From: Delftia sp. PS-11
GTDB lineage: Bacteria; Pseudomonadota; Gammaproteobacteria; Burkholderiales; Burkholderiaceae_C
Length of the DNA: 64,000 nucleotides
Reading direction: 5' to 3'
Assembly: GCF_029870285.1 (NCBI RefSeq)
Contig: NZ_JACSYA010000003.1
Coordinates: 124,001 to 188,000 of the forward strand
The position numbers were made by a program, and so were the translations under genes. The stretch's first letter is position 1; each line of letters opens with the position of its first letter. The notes under the pieces are model-generated. The model was given only the letters and a program-made list of their open reading frames with translations. It made no database searches and was not told where the DNA came from. Below, in pieces: positions 45,898-54,932 of this stretch.

Positions 45898-47586
45898 TCA
45901 GGCAGTGGCTGCGATGGCGCCGGTGGCGCGTTGCAGCGCAGCGTGCACGCCGGCTTCATCGGGACGGCGCCAGCGCGCGCAGACATGCTGGTCGGGCCGC
46001 AGCAGGTAGCTGGTGCCTGGCCGTGCATCCAGGCGCTGCGCAGCCAGGCCACGGGCGTCGATGAGGTCGACGCCTGGCGCGTGGGCATCGTCTGGTGCCG
46101 CTATCGACAGGTTGAGCACGCCGGGCAGTGCCTGCGCCCATGCGGGGGTGGGGCCGAAGTGCAGCAGCGTGAAGTCCGGCCCCAGCGCGCGCAGCAGCCA
46201 GACCGTGTCCTCCTGGCCGGGACGGCGCATGGGGGCATCGGCCAGCACGGCGCCGGGCAGCTGCGTGCCGTCGAAGCTATCGGTGTCGGCGGTGTTGAGC
46301 GGTGAGCCGTGCAGCGTGGCGGGCACGGACAGGCGGCCGCTGTTGACGATGCGCCGCGCGAATTCGTGATCGCGTGCGAGGTCCAGCGCAGCGTCGCGGA
46401 ACAGCCGGCTGATTTCGCTCTTGGGGGTGATGAAGTCGGTGGCGCGCGTGGAGTTGCGGATGTTCTCATCCGCTGCGTACTCGCGCTCGCTGCCGTAGCT
46501 GTCGATCAGCGAGGCATCGGCCTGGCCGCGCAGCACGCGGTCCAGCTTCCAGGCCAGATTCTCGGCGTCCTGTACGCCGCTGTTGGCGCCACGGGCCCCG
46601 AACGGCGAGACGCCATGGGCGCTGTCGCCCGCGAAGACCACGCGGCCATGGACGAAGCGGTCCATGCGCAGGCAGGCAAAGGTGTAGACGCTGGCCCATT
46701 CCAGCTCGAAGCCCACGTCCCGGCCCAGCAGCGCACGGATGCGCGGCAGGATGTTTTCGGGCTTTTTCTCCTCCTCGGGGTCGGCGTCCCAGCCCAGCTG
46801 GAAGTCGATGCGCCAGACATCATCGGGCTGGCGGTGCAGCAGCACGCTCTGGCCGGGATGGAAGGGCGGGTCGAACCAGAACCAGCGCTCGGTGGGGAAG
46901 TCGGCGTGCATTTTCACGTCGGCGATCAGGAAGCGGTCGCGGAAGATGCGGCCATGGCTTTCCTGGCCCAGCATGCCGCGCAGCGGCGAGCGCGAGCCGT
47001 CGCAGGCCAGCACCCACTGGGCATCGATGCTGTAGGCGCCGTCGGGCGTCTGCACGCTGACCAGTGCGCCGTCTTCGCGTGGCTGCAGCGCCGTGACTTT
47101 GCTGTGCCAGCGCAGGTCGATCAGCGGCAGCTGCAGCGCGCGCTCGACCAGATAGGCCTCGGCGTAGTACTGCTGCAGATTGATGAAGGCTGGGCGCTCG
47201 TGGCCGTCCTCGGGCAGCAGGTCGAACTGGTACAGCGCCTGGTCGCGGAAGAACACCTTGCCCAGGTTCCAGGACACGCCCTTGTCCACCATGGGCTGGC
47301 CCACGCCCAGGCGGTCCCAGATTTCCAGCGTGCGCTTGGAAAAGCAGATGGCGCGCGAGCCCGTGGACAGACGGCAGTCGTTGTCCAGCAGCACCACGCG
47401 CTGGCCGCGCTGGGCCAGGTCGATGGCCAGGGACAGGCCGACGGGGCCTGCGCCCACGATCACCACGGGGTGGGGCGCGGGCGCGCCCGCATCCTGGTCG
47501 GCATGGCGCTCGTAGGGAATCTCGATGGACTGGATTTCGGCGCCGCTGCCGCGCAGCGCTTGCAAGGAAATGGCGGGGTGGGACAT
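45898..47586 (-). CDS. FAD-dependent aromatic monooxygenase (MhpA/PheA-like, group A)
   Basis: A 562-residue flavoprotein monooxygenase. The FAD-binding GxGxxG is PVVIVGAGPVGLSLAIDLA (residues ~40-60), the DG motif is LACDGSRSPLRG, and the GD motif is VFAGDSAHGVSPFGARGANSG. The C-terminal ~170 residues form a thioredoxin-like domain. Group A enzymes hydroxylate phenolic acids with NAD(P)H and oxygen. It is second in the operon after the MBL hydrolase and divergent from an IclR regulator; 3-hydroxyphenyl-type or similar acids are plausible, but the substrate is not determined. Confidence 0.87.
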   Translation of the reverse strand: MSHPAISLQALRGSGAEIQSIEIPYERHADQDAGAPAPHPVVIVGAGPVGLSLAIDLAQRGQRVVLLDNDCRLSTGSRAICFSKRTLEIWDRLGVGQPMVDKGVSWNLGKVFFRDQALYQFDLLPEDGHERPAFINLQQYYAEAYLVERALQLPLIDLRWHSKVTALQPREDGALVSVQTPDGAYSIDAQWVLACDGSRSPLRGMLGQESHGRIFRDRFLIADVKMHADFPTERWFWFDPPFHPGQSVLLHRQPDDVWRIDFQLGWDADPEEEKKPENILPRIRALLGRDVGFELEWASVYTFACLRMDRFVHGRVVFAGDSAHGVSPFGARGANSGVQDAENLAWKLDRVLRGQADASLIDSYGSEREYAADENIRNSTRATDFITPKSEISRLFRDAALDLARDHEFARRIVNSGRLSVPATLHGSPLNTADTDSFDGTQLPGAVLADAPMRRPGQEDTVWLLRALGPDFTLLHFGPTPAWAQALPGVLNLSIAAPDDAHAPGVDLIDARGLAAQRLDARPGTSYLLRPDQHVCARWRRPDEAGVHAALQRATGAIAATA

Positions 47587-47719
47587 GGTGTTCGTCCTCT
47601 GGCGTGGGCGGAGTGGAAAAAATGGGCGCAGCAACACCCCCCGGCGCCTGCAGGCGCCGGTTTGTCCGGGGGCGTTTCAGCGCGGGGCGCCGGCGCTCAG
47701 GCCGGCATGCCGCAGGGTG

Positions 47720-48676
47720 TCAGCCTTCGAGCGCCTGCCACATCTGGCGGTCGCGCTCGGCGGTCCAGATGCGCGGGTCAGCATGGCCCGAGGCCTCGTC
47801 GTAGGCGCGGGTCACGTCAAAGGGCATGCAGTGGTTGAAGATCACCCACTGGCCGTACTTGGGTTGCAGCTTGGCGAAAGCGGCTTCATAGACCTTGCGC
47901 AGATCCTGTTGGGCGTCGGCGCCGGCCTTGACCTCGGCCCACAGGTCGCTGATGAAGTCGCGCGTGCCGGCCAGGCCGGCCTGCACGTCGGCGGGGGTCT
48001 GCAGCGCCGCGCCACGGCCGGGCACGAGCTTTTCGGGCTTCAGGGCTGCAATGGCGTCCAGCGTCTGCGGCCAGTCCTGGAAGTAGGCATCGCCTGCGTA
48101 GGGCGTGGCGCCGAATTCCACAAGGTCGCCGCTGAACAGCACCTTGTCCTTGGGCAGCCAGACCACGGTGTCGCCCTTGGTGTGGCCCCGGCCCAGCTGC
48201 AGGATCTGCACTTCGAGCGAACCCAGCCACAGCGTCATCTTGCCGGTGAAGGTCATGGTGGGCCAGGTCATGCCCTCGGGCACGCTTTCCACGTTCTGGA
48301 ACAGGCGCGGGAAGCGGCCGATCTCGCTGGCCTTGTCCTGCTCGCCGCGCTCGACGATGAGGTCGTAGGTGTCCTGGCTGGCGATGATGTGCTCGGCGCC
48401 GTAGGCGGAGGCACCCAGCACGCGCACTGCGTGGTAGTGCGACAGCGTCACGTACTTGATGGGCTTGTCCGTCACCTCCCGGATGCGGCGGATCACGTCC
48501 TGCGCCATCACGGGCGTGGCCTGGGTGTCGATGACCATCACGGCATCGTCGCCGACGATGATGCCGGTGTTCGGGTCACCCTCGGCCGTGTAGGCCCAGG
48601 CGTGTTCGGAGAGCTTGTCGAAGCTCACCTGCTTGACTTCGAGGTCGGCGGCGGAGGCAAAGGTCTTGGTGGTCAT
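47720..48676 (-). CDS. Metallo-beta-lactamase-fold hydrolase with altered metal motif
   Basis: A 318-residue MBL-fold protein. The usual HxHxDH reads SHYHAVRVLGAS, so the Asp and third His of the first motif are absent, while GRGHTKGDTV (third His) and LFSGDLVEFG (bridging Asp) remain. A single metal or no metal is likely. Close relatives with HYHAVR occur in Bordetella-type clusters, so this is a lineage trait and not a sequencing fault. It is the first gene of the leftward operon, divergent from IclR; expected role is hydrolysis of a ring-cleavage or lactone intermediate. Confidence 0.8.
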   Translation of the reverse strand: MTTKTFASAADLEVKQVSFDKLSEHAWAYTAEGDPNTGIIVGDDAVMVIDTQATPVMAQDVIRRIREVTDKPIKYVTLSHYHAVRVLGASAYGAEHIIASQDTYDLIVERGEQDKASEIGRFPRLFQNVESVPEGMTWPTMTFTGKMTLWLGSLEVQILQLGRGHTKGDTVVWLPKDKVLFSGDLVEFGATPYAGDAYFQDWPQTLDAIAALKPEKLVPGRGAALQTPADVQAGLAGTRDFISDLWAEVKAGADAQQDLRKVYEAAFAKLQPKYGQWVIFNHCMPFDVTRAYDEASGHADPRIWTAERDRQMWQALEG

Positions 48677-48697
48677 GGGTTACCTGCTTTTGAGATG

Positions 48698-48713
48698 AAC
48701 AAATGCATTTGTT
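48698..48713. promoter_or_regulatory. 16-bp palindrome in the IclR/MBL divergent region
   Basis: AACAAATG-CATTTGTT is a perfect palindrome 21 bp upstream of the MBL ATG (48676). A related imperfect copy AACAATTCATTTGG lies near 48754. IclR proteins bind such palindromes, so both may be operators for the regulator at 48826. Confidence 0.5.
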
Positions 48714-48825
48714 TTTATCGAATGCGTGGATGCTAGATAAAAATTCAACATTGAACAATTCATTTGGCATAGTGAAAAACCCTTGGGGGTGCAGAACCGA
48801 CCATCCAGCGGTCACAATCCCTGCC

Positions 48826-49644
48826 ATGTCCGATGCCGAACGCCGCCTGAACGATGCCCCCTTTCCCCTGGATGCTGCCGATGACGAGCCCGCGCGCGGG
48901 CCGCGCGGCATACAGAGCGTAGAGGTGGGTGGCCAGTTGCTCAAGGCGCTGGCACGCACAGGCCGGCGCATGGCCCTGAAGGATCTGGCGCGCGAGGCCG
49001 GCATGACGGCGGCCAAGGCCCATCCCTATCTGGTGAGCTTTTGCAAGCTGGGCCTCATGGAGCAGGACCGCGCCAGCGGCCACTATGGCCTGGGGCCGCT
49101 GGCTATGCAGATGGGGCTGATCAGCCTGCAGCAGGCCGATCCCGTGCGCCTTGCCATCAGTGGTCTGCCGGCGCTGGCCCAGGAAGTCGGCTACACGGTA
49201 TCGGTGGCCATGTGGAGCGGGCAGGGGCCGGCCATCATCCGTGTCGAGGAGGGGCCGACCCATGTGTATGTCGCCATGCGCCACGGCACGCCAGCCTCGC
49301 TGCGGCACACGGCCACGGGCAAGATTTTTGCGGCTTTCGGCGAGCCGGGGCGCATTGCGCCGCTACTGCAGGCCGAGGGCCACCGCCTGGACGAGCCCGC
49401 TTTCGCGCAGGAGCTGGCAGCCATCCGGGACAGTGGTCTGAGCATTGTCGAAAACCAGCTGCTGTCGGGCGTGAGCGCGCTGGCCGTGCCGGTCTTCGAT
49501 GGCTTTGGCCAGCTGGCGCTGGCCATTGCGGCCATCGGCCCTTCGGTCACGCTGGATGCGGACCCCCATGGCCGGCCGGCCCTGGTGCTGCGGGCCTGGG
49601 CGCGCAGCCTGTCCCAGCGGCTGGGCGCACCCGCCCGCGACTGA
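48826..49644 (+). CDS. IclR-family transcriptional regulator
   Basis: A 272-residue IclR protein starting at MSDAERRLND (ATG 48826; the frame is open 41 codons further, through the AT-rich control region, which is not like the family). The winged HTH is VEVGGQLLKALARTGRRMALKDLAREAGMTAAKAHPYLV, and the C-terminal effector domain runs from ~105 (GPAIIRVEEGPTH, LRHTATGKIFAAF). It is divergent from the MBL-monooxygenase-DUF2783-Bug operon with two candidate operators between, so it most likely controls that operon. It ends 7 bp from the convergent chemoreceptor stop. Confidence 0.88.
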   Translation: MSDAERRLNDAPFPLDAADDEPARGPRGIQSVEVGGQLLKALARTGRRMALKDLAREAGMTAAKAHPYLVSFCKLGLMEQDRASGHYGLGPLAMQMGLISLQQADPVRLAISGLPALAQEVGYTVSVAMWSGQGPAIIRVEEGPTHVYVAMRHGTPASLRHTATGKIFAAFGEPGRIAPLLQAEGHRLDEPAFAQELAAIRDSGLSIVENQLLSGVSALAVPVFDGFGQLALAIAAIGPSVTLDADPHGRPALVLRAWARSLSQRLGAPARD

Positions 49645-49650
49645 AGGTGC

Positions 49651-51477
49651 TCAGTTCAGCAGCAGCGGATCCCGGTGTCCGCGCGCTTCCAGCGTGAAGC
49701 CGCCCACGGTGCGCGACAGGTGGTGGGCCTGCTCGTTGAGCACGGAGGAGGCTGCCGTGGACTCTTCCACCAGGGCGGCGTTTTGCTGCGTGGCGCGGTC
49801 CATGTCCGACACCGCCTGATTGATCTGGCCGATGCCGTCGCTTTGCTCGGTCATGGCGCCATTGATCTCCACGATGATCTGGGAGACGCGCTGGATGCTT
49901 TCCACAATCTCGCCCATGGTCTGCCCTGCCGCGCGCACGCGCTCGGTACCGATGGCGACGCTGGCGCCCGAGGCGTCGATCAGGGTCTTGATCTCCTTGG
50001 CCGCCGTGGCGCTGCGGTGGGCCAGGCTGCGCACCTCGGACGCGACCACCGCAAAGCCCCGGCCCTGCTCGCCCGCGCGGGCCGCTTCCACGGCCGCATT
50101 CAGCGCCAGGATGTTGGTCTGGAAGGCAATCCCATCGATCACACTGATGATCTCGCCAATCTTGGCCGAAGCCCTGGAGATTTCGTCCATCGTGCTCACG
50201 GCGCTGCCCACGACTTCGCCCCCCTTGGTAGCCGATGCGCTGGCGCTCTGGGCCAGGCGCGTGGCCGTGGCGGCGGCTTCTGCCGACTGGCGCACATTGG
50301 CCGTGAGCTGGGACAGCGAGGCCGACGTCTGCTGCAGGCTGCTGGCCGAGGATTCGGTGCGGTTGGACAGATCGAGATTGCCCAGCTTGATTTCATCGGT
50401 CGCAGTCTTCATGGACTCCACGCCATTGCGCACATCCTTGAGCACGGAGCCGATCTGATCGACGAAGGCATTGAAGGCCGAGGCGATCTGGGCCACCTCG
50501 TCACGGCCGGTCACGGGCAGCCGCTGGGTCAGGTCGCCACCGCCCGAGCCGATCTTGTCCATGGCATCGCGCACCAGGGACAGCCGGCGGAAAGACTGGG
50601 TGGTGAGCGCTGCCGAAACCACCGCCGCAATCAGTGCCAGCAGCACGATGGCGATGACCAGGGTATTGATCACGCTGCGCAGTCCGGTGGTGGCTTCCGT
50701 CTTGTCCAGTGCGACCACGAGCAGCCAGTCCGTATCCTTGACGGCACGTGCCTTGAGCAGCTTGGCGCTGCCGCCCATGTCCACTTCCAGCGGCTCGGTG
50801 GCCGTGGCCAGCGCCGACAGCGCCTGCGGTGTCAGCAGCGGCGAAATTTCGGCCGCCGGCTTGAGGATGAGCTTGGCATCCGCATGGGCCAGCACCTGGC
50901 CATCGCGGCTCACTACAAAGCCCAGGCTGCCCGGCGTGGGCCGGATAGCGGAGACCACGTCACGCACGCCTTCCAGGGGAACGGCACCGCTGAGCACGCC
51001 CTGCAGCGCGCCCGAGCGCAGCATGGGCGCCACGAAGGCCACATAGGGCACGCCTGTCGTGGAGTCGCCATAGGGCTTGGTCAGCGTCAGCTTGCCGGCC
51101 TGGACTGCCGTCTTGTACCAGGGGCGGGCTGTCGGATCGTAGCCGGGCGGCGTGTTCGTGGTGGACTTGAATGTCTTGTCTTCCCAGCCCACGGTGGTGA
51201 TGGGAAAGCCGCTGGCCTTGCCCATGTGGGCGGCGAAACCCTGGGGATCACCCGGCTCGATCACGGCGGCGGCCGCGCTCACGGCCAGCCCCTTGGCGGC
51301 AACCCACTGGTCGATCGCCATGGTGTTGCCGGCCGTGATGGCATCCAGGTCCTGTTCGATGGTCTGAAAGGTGCTGCCGCGCACGATGTGGTAAGTGGCA
51401 GCACCCGTGATTGCGAGAGCGCAGACCACCGTGGCGGTGCTGATGGCGAGGATTTTGGAGCGTAGGGTCTGTAGCAT
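49651..51477 (-). CDS. Methyl-accepting chemotaxis protein with dCache sensor
   Basis: A 608-residue chemoreceptor. Topology: TM1 (~8-30), periplasmic dCache domain (~35-280), TM2 (~283-310), HAMP (~311-362) and signalling helices with the conserved hairpin [15 protein letters not shown] region near 500 ([24 protein letters not shown]). The dCache domain keeps [12 protein letters not shown] and KPYGDSTTG, but the final Asp of the amino-acid signature is lost (GVLSGAVPL instead of GxxxxD). The ligand is therefore probably not an alpha-amino acid. There is no C-terminal CheR-binding pentapeptide. Confidence 0.9.
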   Translation of the reverse strand: MLQTLRSKILAISTATVVCALAITGAATYHIVRGSTFQTIEQDLDAITAGNTMAIDQWVAAKGLAVSAAAAVIEPGDPQGFAAHMGKASGFPITTVGWEDKTFKSTTNTPPGYDPTARPWYKTAVQAGKLTLTKPYGDSTTGVPYVAFVAPMLRSGALQGVLSGAVPLEGVRDVVSAIRPTPGSLGFVVSRDGQVLAHADAKLILKPAAEISPLLTPQALSALATATEPLEVDMGGSAKLLKARAVKDTDWLLVVALDKTEATTGLRSVINTLVIAIVLLALIAAVVSAALTTQSFRRLSLVRDAMDKIGSGGGDLTQRLPVTGRDEVAQIASAFNAFVDQIGSVLKDVRNGVESMKTATDEIKLGNLDLSNRTESSASSLQQTSASLSQLTANVRQSAEAAATATRLAQSASASATKGGEVVGSAVSTMDEISRASAKIGEIISVIDGIAFQTNILALNAAVEAARAGEQGRGFAVVASEVRSLAHRSATAAKEIKTLIDASGASVAIGTERVRAAGQTMGEIVESIQRVSQIIVEINGAMTEQSDGIGQINQAVSDMDRATQQNAALVEESTAASSVLNEQAHHLSRTVGGFTLEARGHRDPLLLN

Positions 51478-51770
51478 GGCGCGTCGCAAAAGGCGGGTCA
51501 GGCGCATGCCGCTGGGACCGGGCATGCGACATCGCCATTAACGCACAATTTGTTTCAGGTGCGGCGATTTGTTGATGCCACCGCTTGACACGATGCTGCC
51601 ATCCATCCTCTCCAGCCTCTGTGTGCACCGCCATGGTGCGTATGACTTGTGGCTGTAACGCAACCGTCGCGGTACTTTCATGCCTGTTTTCCACAATGGC
51701 GGCACGCAGGCAAACAGAGCGGCACAGGCAGGCCGCCGACTGCGTCCAATACGACGAGGAAAGCTGGCAT

Positions 51771-52607
51771 ATGGACGTTCTGGACCCCATCCGCACCAAG
51801 GCGCTGGACGCCACCCAGTCCACGCTTTCCACGCTGCTGCCGCCCCGGCCTGCGCCCCAGCCCGTGCGGCTGGAGGTGCGCTGGGCCCGCCATCTCGACG
51901 AAGTCCGACAGGTACAGCGCCTGCGCCACATGGTGTTCGCGGGAGAAATGGGGGCCGTGCTGCAGACGCCGCTGGCAGGCCACGATGTGGATGCCTTCGA
52001 CGAATTCTGCGAGCACCTCATGGTCTGCGATGCCGAGCGGGGCGTGGTCATCGGCACCTACCGCCTGCTGACCCCGGCCCAGGCGCGCCGCGCCGGCGGG
52101 CTGTACAGCGACCAGGAATTCGATCTCGCCCCGCTGGCCGCATGGCGCCCCCGCATGGTGGAGCTGGGCCGCAGCTGCGTCCATGCATCGCACCGGCAGG
52201 GGGGCGTCATCCTGGCGCTGTGGGGCGCCCTGGCCGAATTCATGCAGCGCAACCGCCTGGAAGCCATGGTCGGCTGTGCCAGCATCCCCATGCAATACCC
52301 CGGGCTGGCCCATGGCGAGGGCCCGGCACGGGTGTGGCAGCAACTGCGCCGCACGCATCTGGCCGAGCCCGCCCTGCAGGTGCGCCCCCGCGTGGCATTG
52401 CCTGAGCAACTGGCATCGGTCAGCGCCATCGGCCTGGATGTGGAGCCTCCGGCCCTGATCCAGGGCTATCTGCGCGCAGGCGCCAAGGTGCTGGGCGCGC
52501 CGGCATGGGACAGCGATTTCAACACGGCAGACCTGCCCATCATGATGCGCATGCAGGATCTGCCCGCACGCTACCAGCGCATGTTCCTGCGCGGCAGCAG
52601 GGCATGA
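51771..52607 (+). CDS. OlsB-like L-ornithine N-alpha-acyltransferase (GNAT family)
   Basis: A 278-residue acyltransferase of the GNAT/hemolysin type. Blocks include EVRWARHLDEVRQVQRLRHMVFAGEM, then FDEFCEHLMVCDAERGVVIGTYRLL and RMVELGRSCVHASHRQGGVILALW, matching OlsB, which puts a 3-hydroxyacyl chain on ornithine in ornithine-lipid synthesis. The second enzyme, OlsA, is not adjacent but could be supplied by the PlsC domain at 1548 or elsewhere. ATG 51771 is preceded by AAGCTGGCAT without a strong ribosome binding site. A terminator follows at 52776. Confidence 0.75.
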   Translation: MDVLDPIRTKALDATQSTLSTLLPPRPAPQPVRLEVRWARHLDEVRQVQRLRHMVFAGEMGAVLQTPLAGHDVDAFDEFCEHLMVCDAERGVVIGTYRLLTPAQARRAGGLYSDQEFDLAPLAAWRPRMVELGRSCVHASHRQGGVILALWGALAEFMQRNRLEAMVGCASIPMQYPGLAHGEGPARVWQQLRRTHLAEPALQVRPRVALPEQLASVSAIGLDVEPPALIQGYLRAGAKVLGAPAWDSDFNTADLPIMMRMQDLPARYQRMFLRGSRA

Positions 52608-52775
52608 GGAGTGCGTGTCCGGTTTTTGTGTGCCATGAAACCGGACCTTGGCATGGATCACACGGCTGTCACAAAGCCTGTGCATGATGCGGGATGTGGG
52701 CTGACGCAGATACCCGGACGGATGCAGGTCACCTGTACCCGGAATGCACCGGGCCTTGGTCCACGCCAATTCCAG

Positions 52776-52807
52776 GCCGCAGCCTTCATGGGCTGCGGCT
52801 TTTTTAT
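52776..52807 (+). terminator. Intrinsic terminator downstream of the acyltransferase
   Basis: GCCGCAGCC-TTCATG-GGCTGCGGC followed by TTTTTTAT, 168 bp after the stop at 52607 and just overlapping the nhaA stop region on the other strand. Confidence 0.8.
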
Positions 52808-54057
52808 CGCCCCTGCGCCCTGCGGCGCAGCGCCACGCCCCAGGCCAGCCCCAGCACGGCCGCTGCTGCCGATGCCATCAGCACCCCCAGCTTGGCTGCA
52901 TTGAGCAAAGCCGCGTTGTCGAAGGCCAGTGTGGCAATGAAGATCGCCATGGTGAAGCCGATACCCGCCAGCAGCCCTGCCAGCAGCGTTTCACGCCAGC
53001 CCATGCCTGGCGGCAGCGCGCACAGCCGCAGGCGCACGGCCAGCCAGCAGCTGGCCAGCACCCCCAGCGGCTTGCCCAGCACCAGGGCCAGGGCCACGCC
53101 CCACATCACCGCCGAGCTTGCGGCCAGATCGCCGCCAGAGCCGTCCGCGCCTTGCAGGGGCACGCCGGCATTGGCCAGCGCAAACAGGGGCATCACGCCA
53201 AAGGCCACCCAGGGGTGCAGGTCGGCCTGCACGCGCTCCACCGGAGCCGCCGGCTCGCGCCCCGCCAGCGCATGCACGGGCGTGACCAGTCCCAGCAACA
53301 CGCCGGCCAGCGTGGGGTGGGCACCGGCCTGCCAGATGCCCCACCACAGCACGGCGCCTGGCAGCACATAGGCCCAGGCGCGGCGCACGCCCAGCGACTG
53401 CAGCACAAAGACGCCAGCCAGGCCGCCGGCCGCCACCAGCAGCTGCCCCCACTGCAGCCCGCCCGAATAGAACAGCGCGATGATGAGCACGGCCATCAGA
53501 TCGTCGATGATGGCCAGTGCCAGCAGGAACACGCGCAGCGCGGGCGGCAGGCCCCGGCCCAGCAGGGCCAGCACGCCCATGGCAAAGGCGATATCGGTGG
53601 CCGTGGGCACGGCCCAGCCGTTGCGCAGGGGAGGCGCGGTGTTGAAGGCCAGGTAAATCAGGGCGGGCGCCGCCACGCCGCCCAGCGCGGCAATCACCGG
53701 CAGCAATGCCTGGCGCGGCTGGGCCAGCGCGCCCGAATGCATCTCGCGGCGGATCTCCATGCCGACCACCAGAAAGAACACGCTCATCAGCGCATCGTTG
53801 ACCCAGAAATGCAGGGATTGCGACAGTTGCCAGGGCCCCAGGCCCACCACCAGCGGCGCATGCCACAGCGCCTCATAGGCAGGTGCCCAGGCGCTGTTGG
53901 CCCAGGCCAGGGCCATGGCCGCCGCCGCCAGCAGCACGATGCCGCCTGCGGCCTCGGCATGGGACCAACGGTAGAGAAGAGCGCCGATGCGGTCGGCAAA
54001 GGAAAGCAGCAAAGGCGCGCGCGGGCTGGACGGCCGCGTGGTCGTGGGATGGTTCAT
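52804..54057 (-). CDS. nhaA: Na+/H+ antiporter NhaA
   Basis: A 417-residue antiporter with 12 helices. Key residues are present: [13 protein letters not shown] carries the Asp equivalent to E. coli D133, and [19 protein letters not shown] carries the paired Asp (D163/D164). The pH-sensor region [23 protein letters not shown] is intact. NhaA expels sodium in exchange for protons at alkaline pH. It stands alone; the upstream 148 bp and the membrane gene at 54206 belong to the same strand. Confidence 0.95.
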   Translation of the reverse strand: MNHPTTTRPSSPRAPLLLSFADRIGALLYRWSHAEAAGGIVLLAAAAMALAWANSAWAPAYEALWHAPLVVGLGPWQLSQSLHFWVNDALMSVFFLVVGMEIRREMHSGALAQPRQALLPVIAALGGVAAPALIYLAFNTAPPLRNGWAVPTATDIAFAMGVLALLGRGLPPALRVFLLALAIIDDLMAVLIIALFYSGGLQWGQLLVAAGGLAGVFVLQSLGVRRAWAYVLPGAVLWWGIWQAGAHPTLAGVLLGLVTPVHALAGREPAAPVERVQADLHPWVAFGVMPLFALANAGVPLQGADGSGGDLAASSAVMWGVALALVLGKPLGVLASCWLAVRLRLCALPPGMGWRETLLAGLLAGIGFTMAIFIATLAFDNAALLNAAKLGVLMASAAAAVLGLAWGVALRRRAQGR

Positions 54058-54205
54058 GTGCAGGCAGCGAAAGGGCCATGCGGCCCCGTGCGCAGGCGGC
54101 CCGACCTGCGCTGAAATACCTGCCCTGCCGCCTCATGCGGTGTGGACACCCGGGCGCCATTATAAAAAATCAGGCCGCCGCGGGCTGGGGGAAAACCTTG
54201 CCCGC

Positions 54206-54742
54206 TCAGGGTTGGGACGGCTCCTGCCGCGAGACGCATTCGGCCAGCAGCCCCAGCGAGGACAGGGCCACCATGAAGACAATGAACACGTACGCGGCCG
54301 TCGCCACGCCCAGACTCAGGCTGAAGCCCCAGCGCAGCGCCTGGCAGGCCATGTCTGCCTGCGGGTACAGCGTCGTGCATTGCGCGGCAGCCGGCATGTG
54401 GGTGTACCAGACGAGTGCGCCCAGCATGGCGCCTGCCACCAGGGCCGCGTGGGCCCAAGGGCGCGACTGCGGCTGGTAAAGCGCGTACAGCAGCGCTGCG
54501 GGCACGGCCAGGCCCCAGGCGAACATCATCAGCCAGCTCAACCCCGGTGCGACGGCCAGCATCTGCTGCAGCCATGCGAGCTTGGGCAGGCTGTTGACGA
54601 AGCCCAGCAGATCCCAGACAAAGGGCAGCACAATGCCAGCGACCGCCAGGCTGGCCAGTACCAGCGCCAGCAGCAATCCTTTGCCGCGCGAACGATGATG
54701 CTGCGCCTGGCAAGGGTGCGAATCGGTGATCAGTGCATGCAT
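54206..54742 (-). CDS. Hypothetical four-helix membrane protein
   Basis: A 178-residue protein, ATG 54742 preceded by a strong AGGAGGTG. Four hydrophobic helices at about residues 22-46, 60-85, 97-115 and 130-160. There are three cysteines (HPCQAQ, QCTTLYP, MACQALR), two of them in the last periplasmic loop, and a short His/Arg-rich N-terminus. I do not recognise the family. It lies between nhaA and dsbD on the same strand; the loop cysteines could be a DsbD-linked disulfide, which is a guess. Confidence 0.6.
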   Translation of the reverse strand: MHALITDSHPCQAQHHRSRGKGLLLALVLASLAVAGIVLPFVWDLLGFVNSLPKLAWLQQMLAVAPGLSWLMMFAWGLAVPAALLYALYQPQSRPWAHAALVAGAMLGALVWYTHMPAAAQCTTLYPQADMACQALRWGFSLSLGVATAAYVFIVFMVALSSLGLLAECVSRQEPSQP

Positions 54743-54932
54743 GGCCCACCTCCTGTGTCGTACAGGGCGGGCAGCAGCCGCGCCGGCAGATCCGGGGCCC
54801 CGGGCGGCAGCCGCTCGCCTGGCATCTGGATGGCGAGAGTTCCCGGATGCCTCCAGTCTAGGACGTGGTGCGGCGCAACACCTGTAGGCCGGGAACGGAC
54901 ACCGATAGGGGTTTGCCCAGGGCAGGAGGGGG

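Noticed and set aside
49675..51465. A 596-codon + strand frame opposite the chemoreceptor
   Set aside because: Shadow of a clear methyl-accepting chemotaxis protein.
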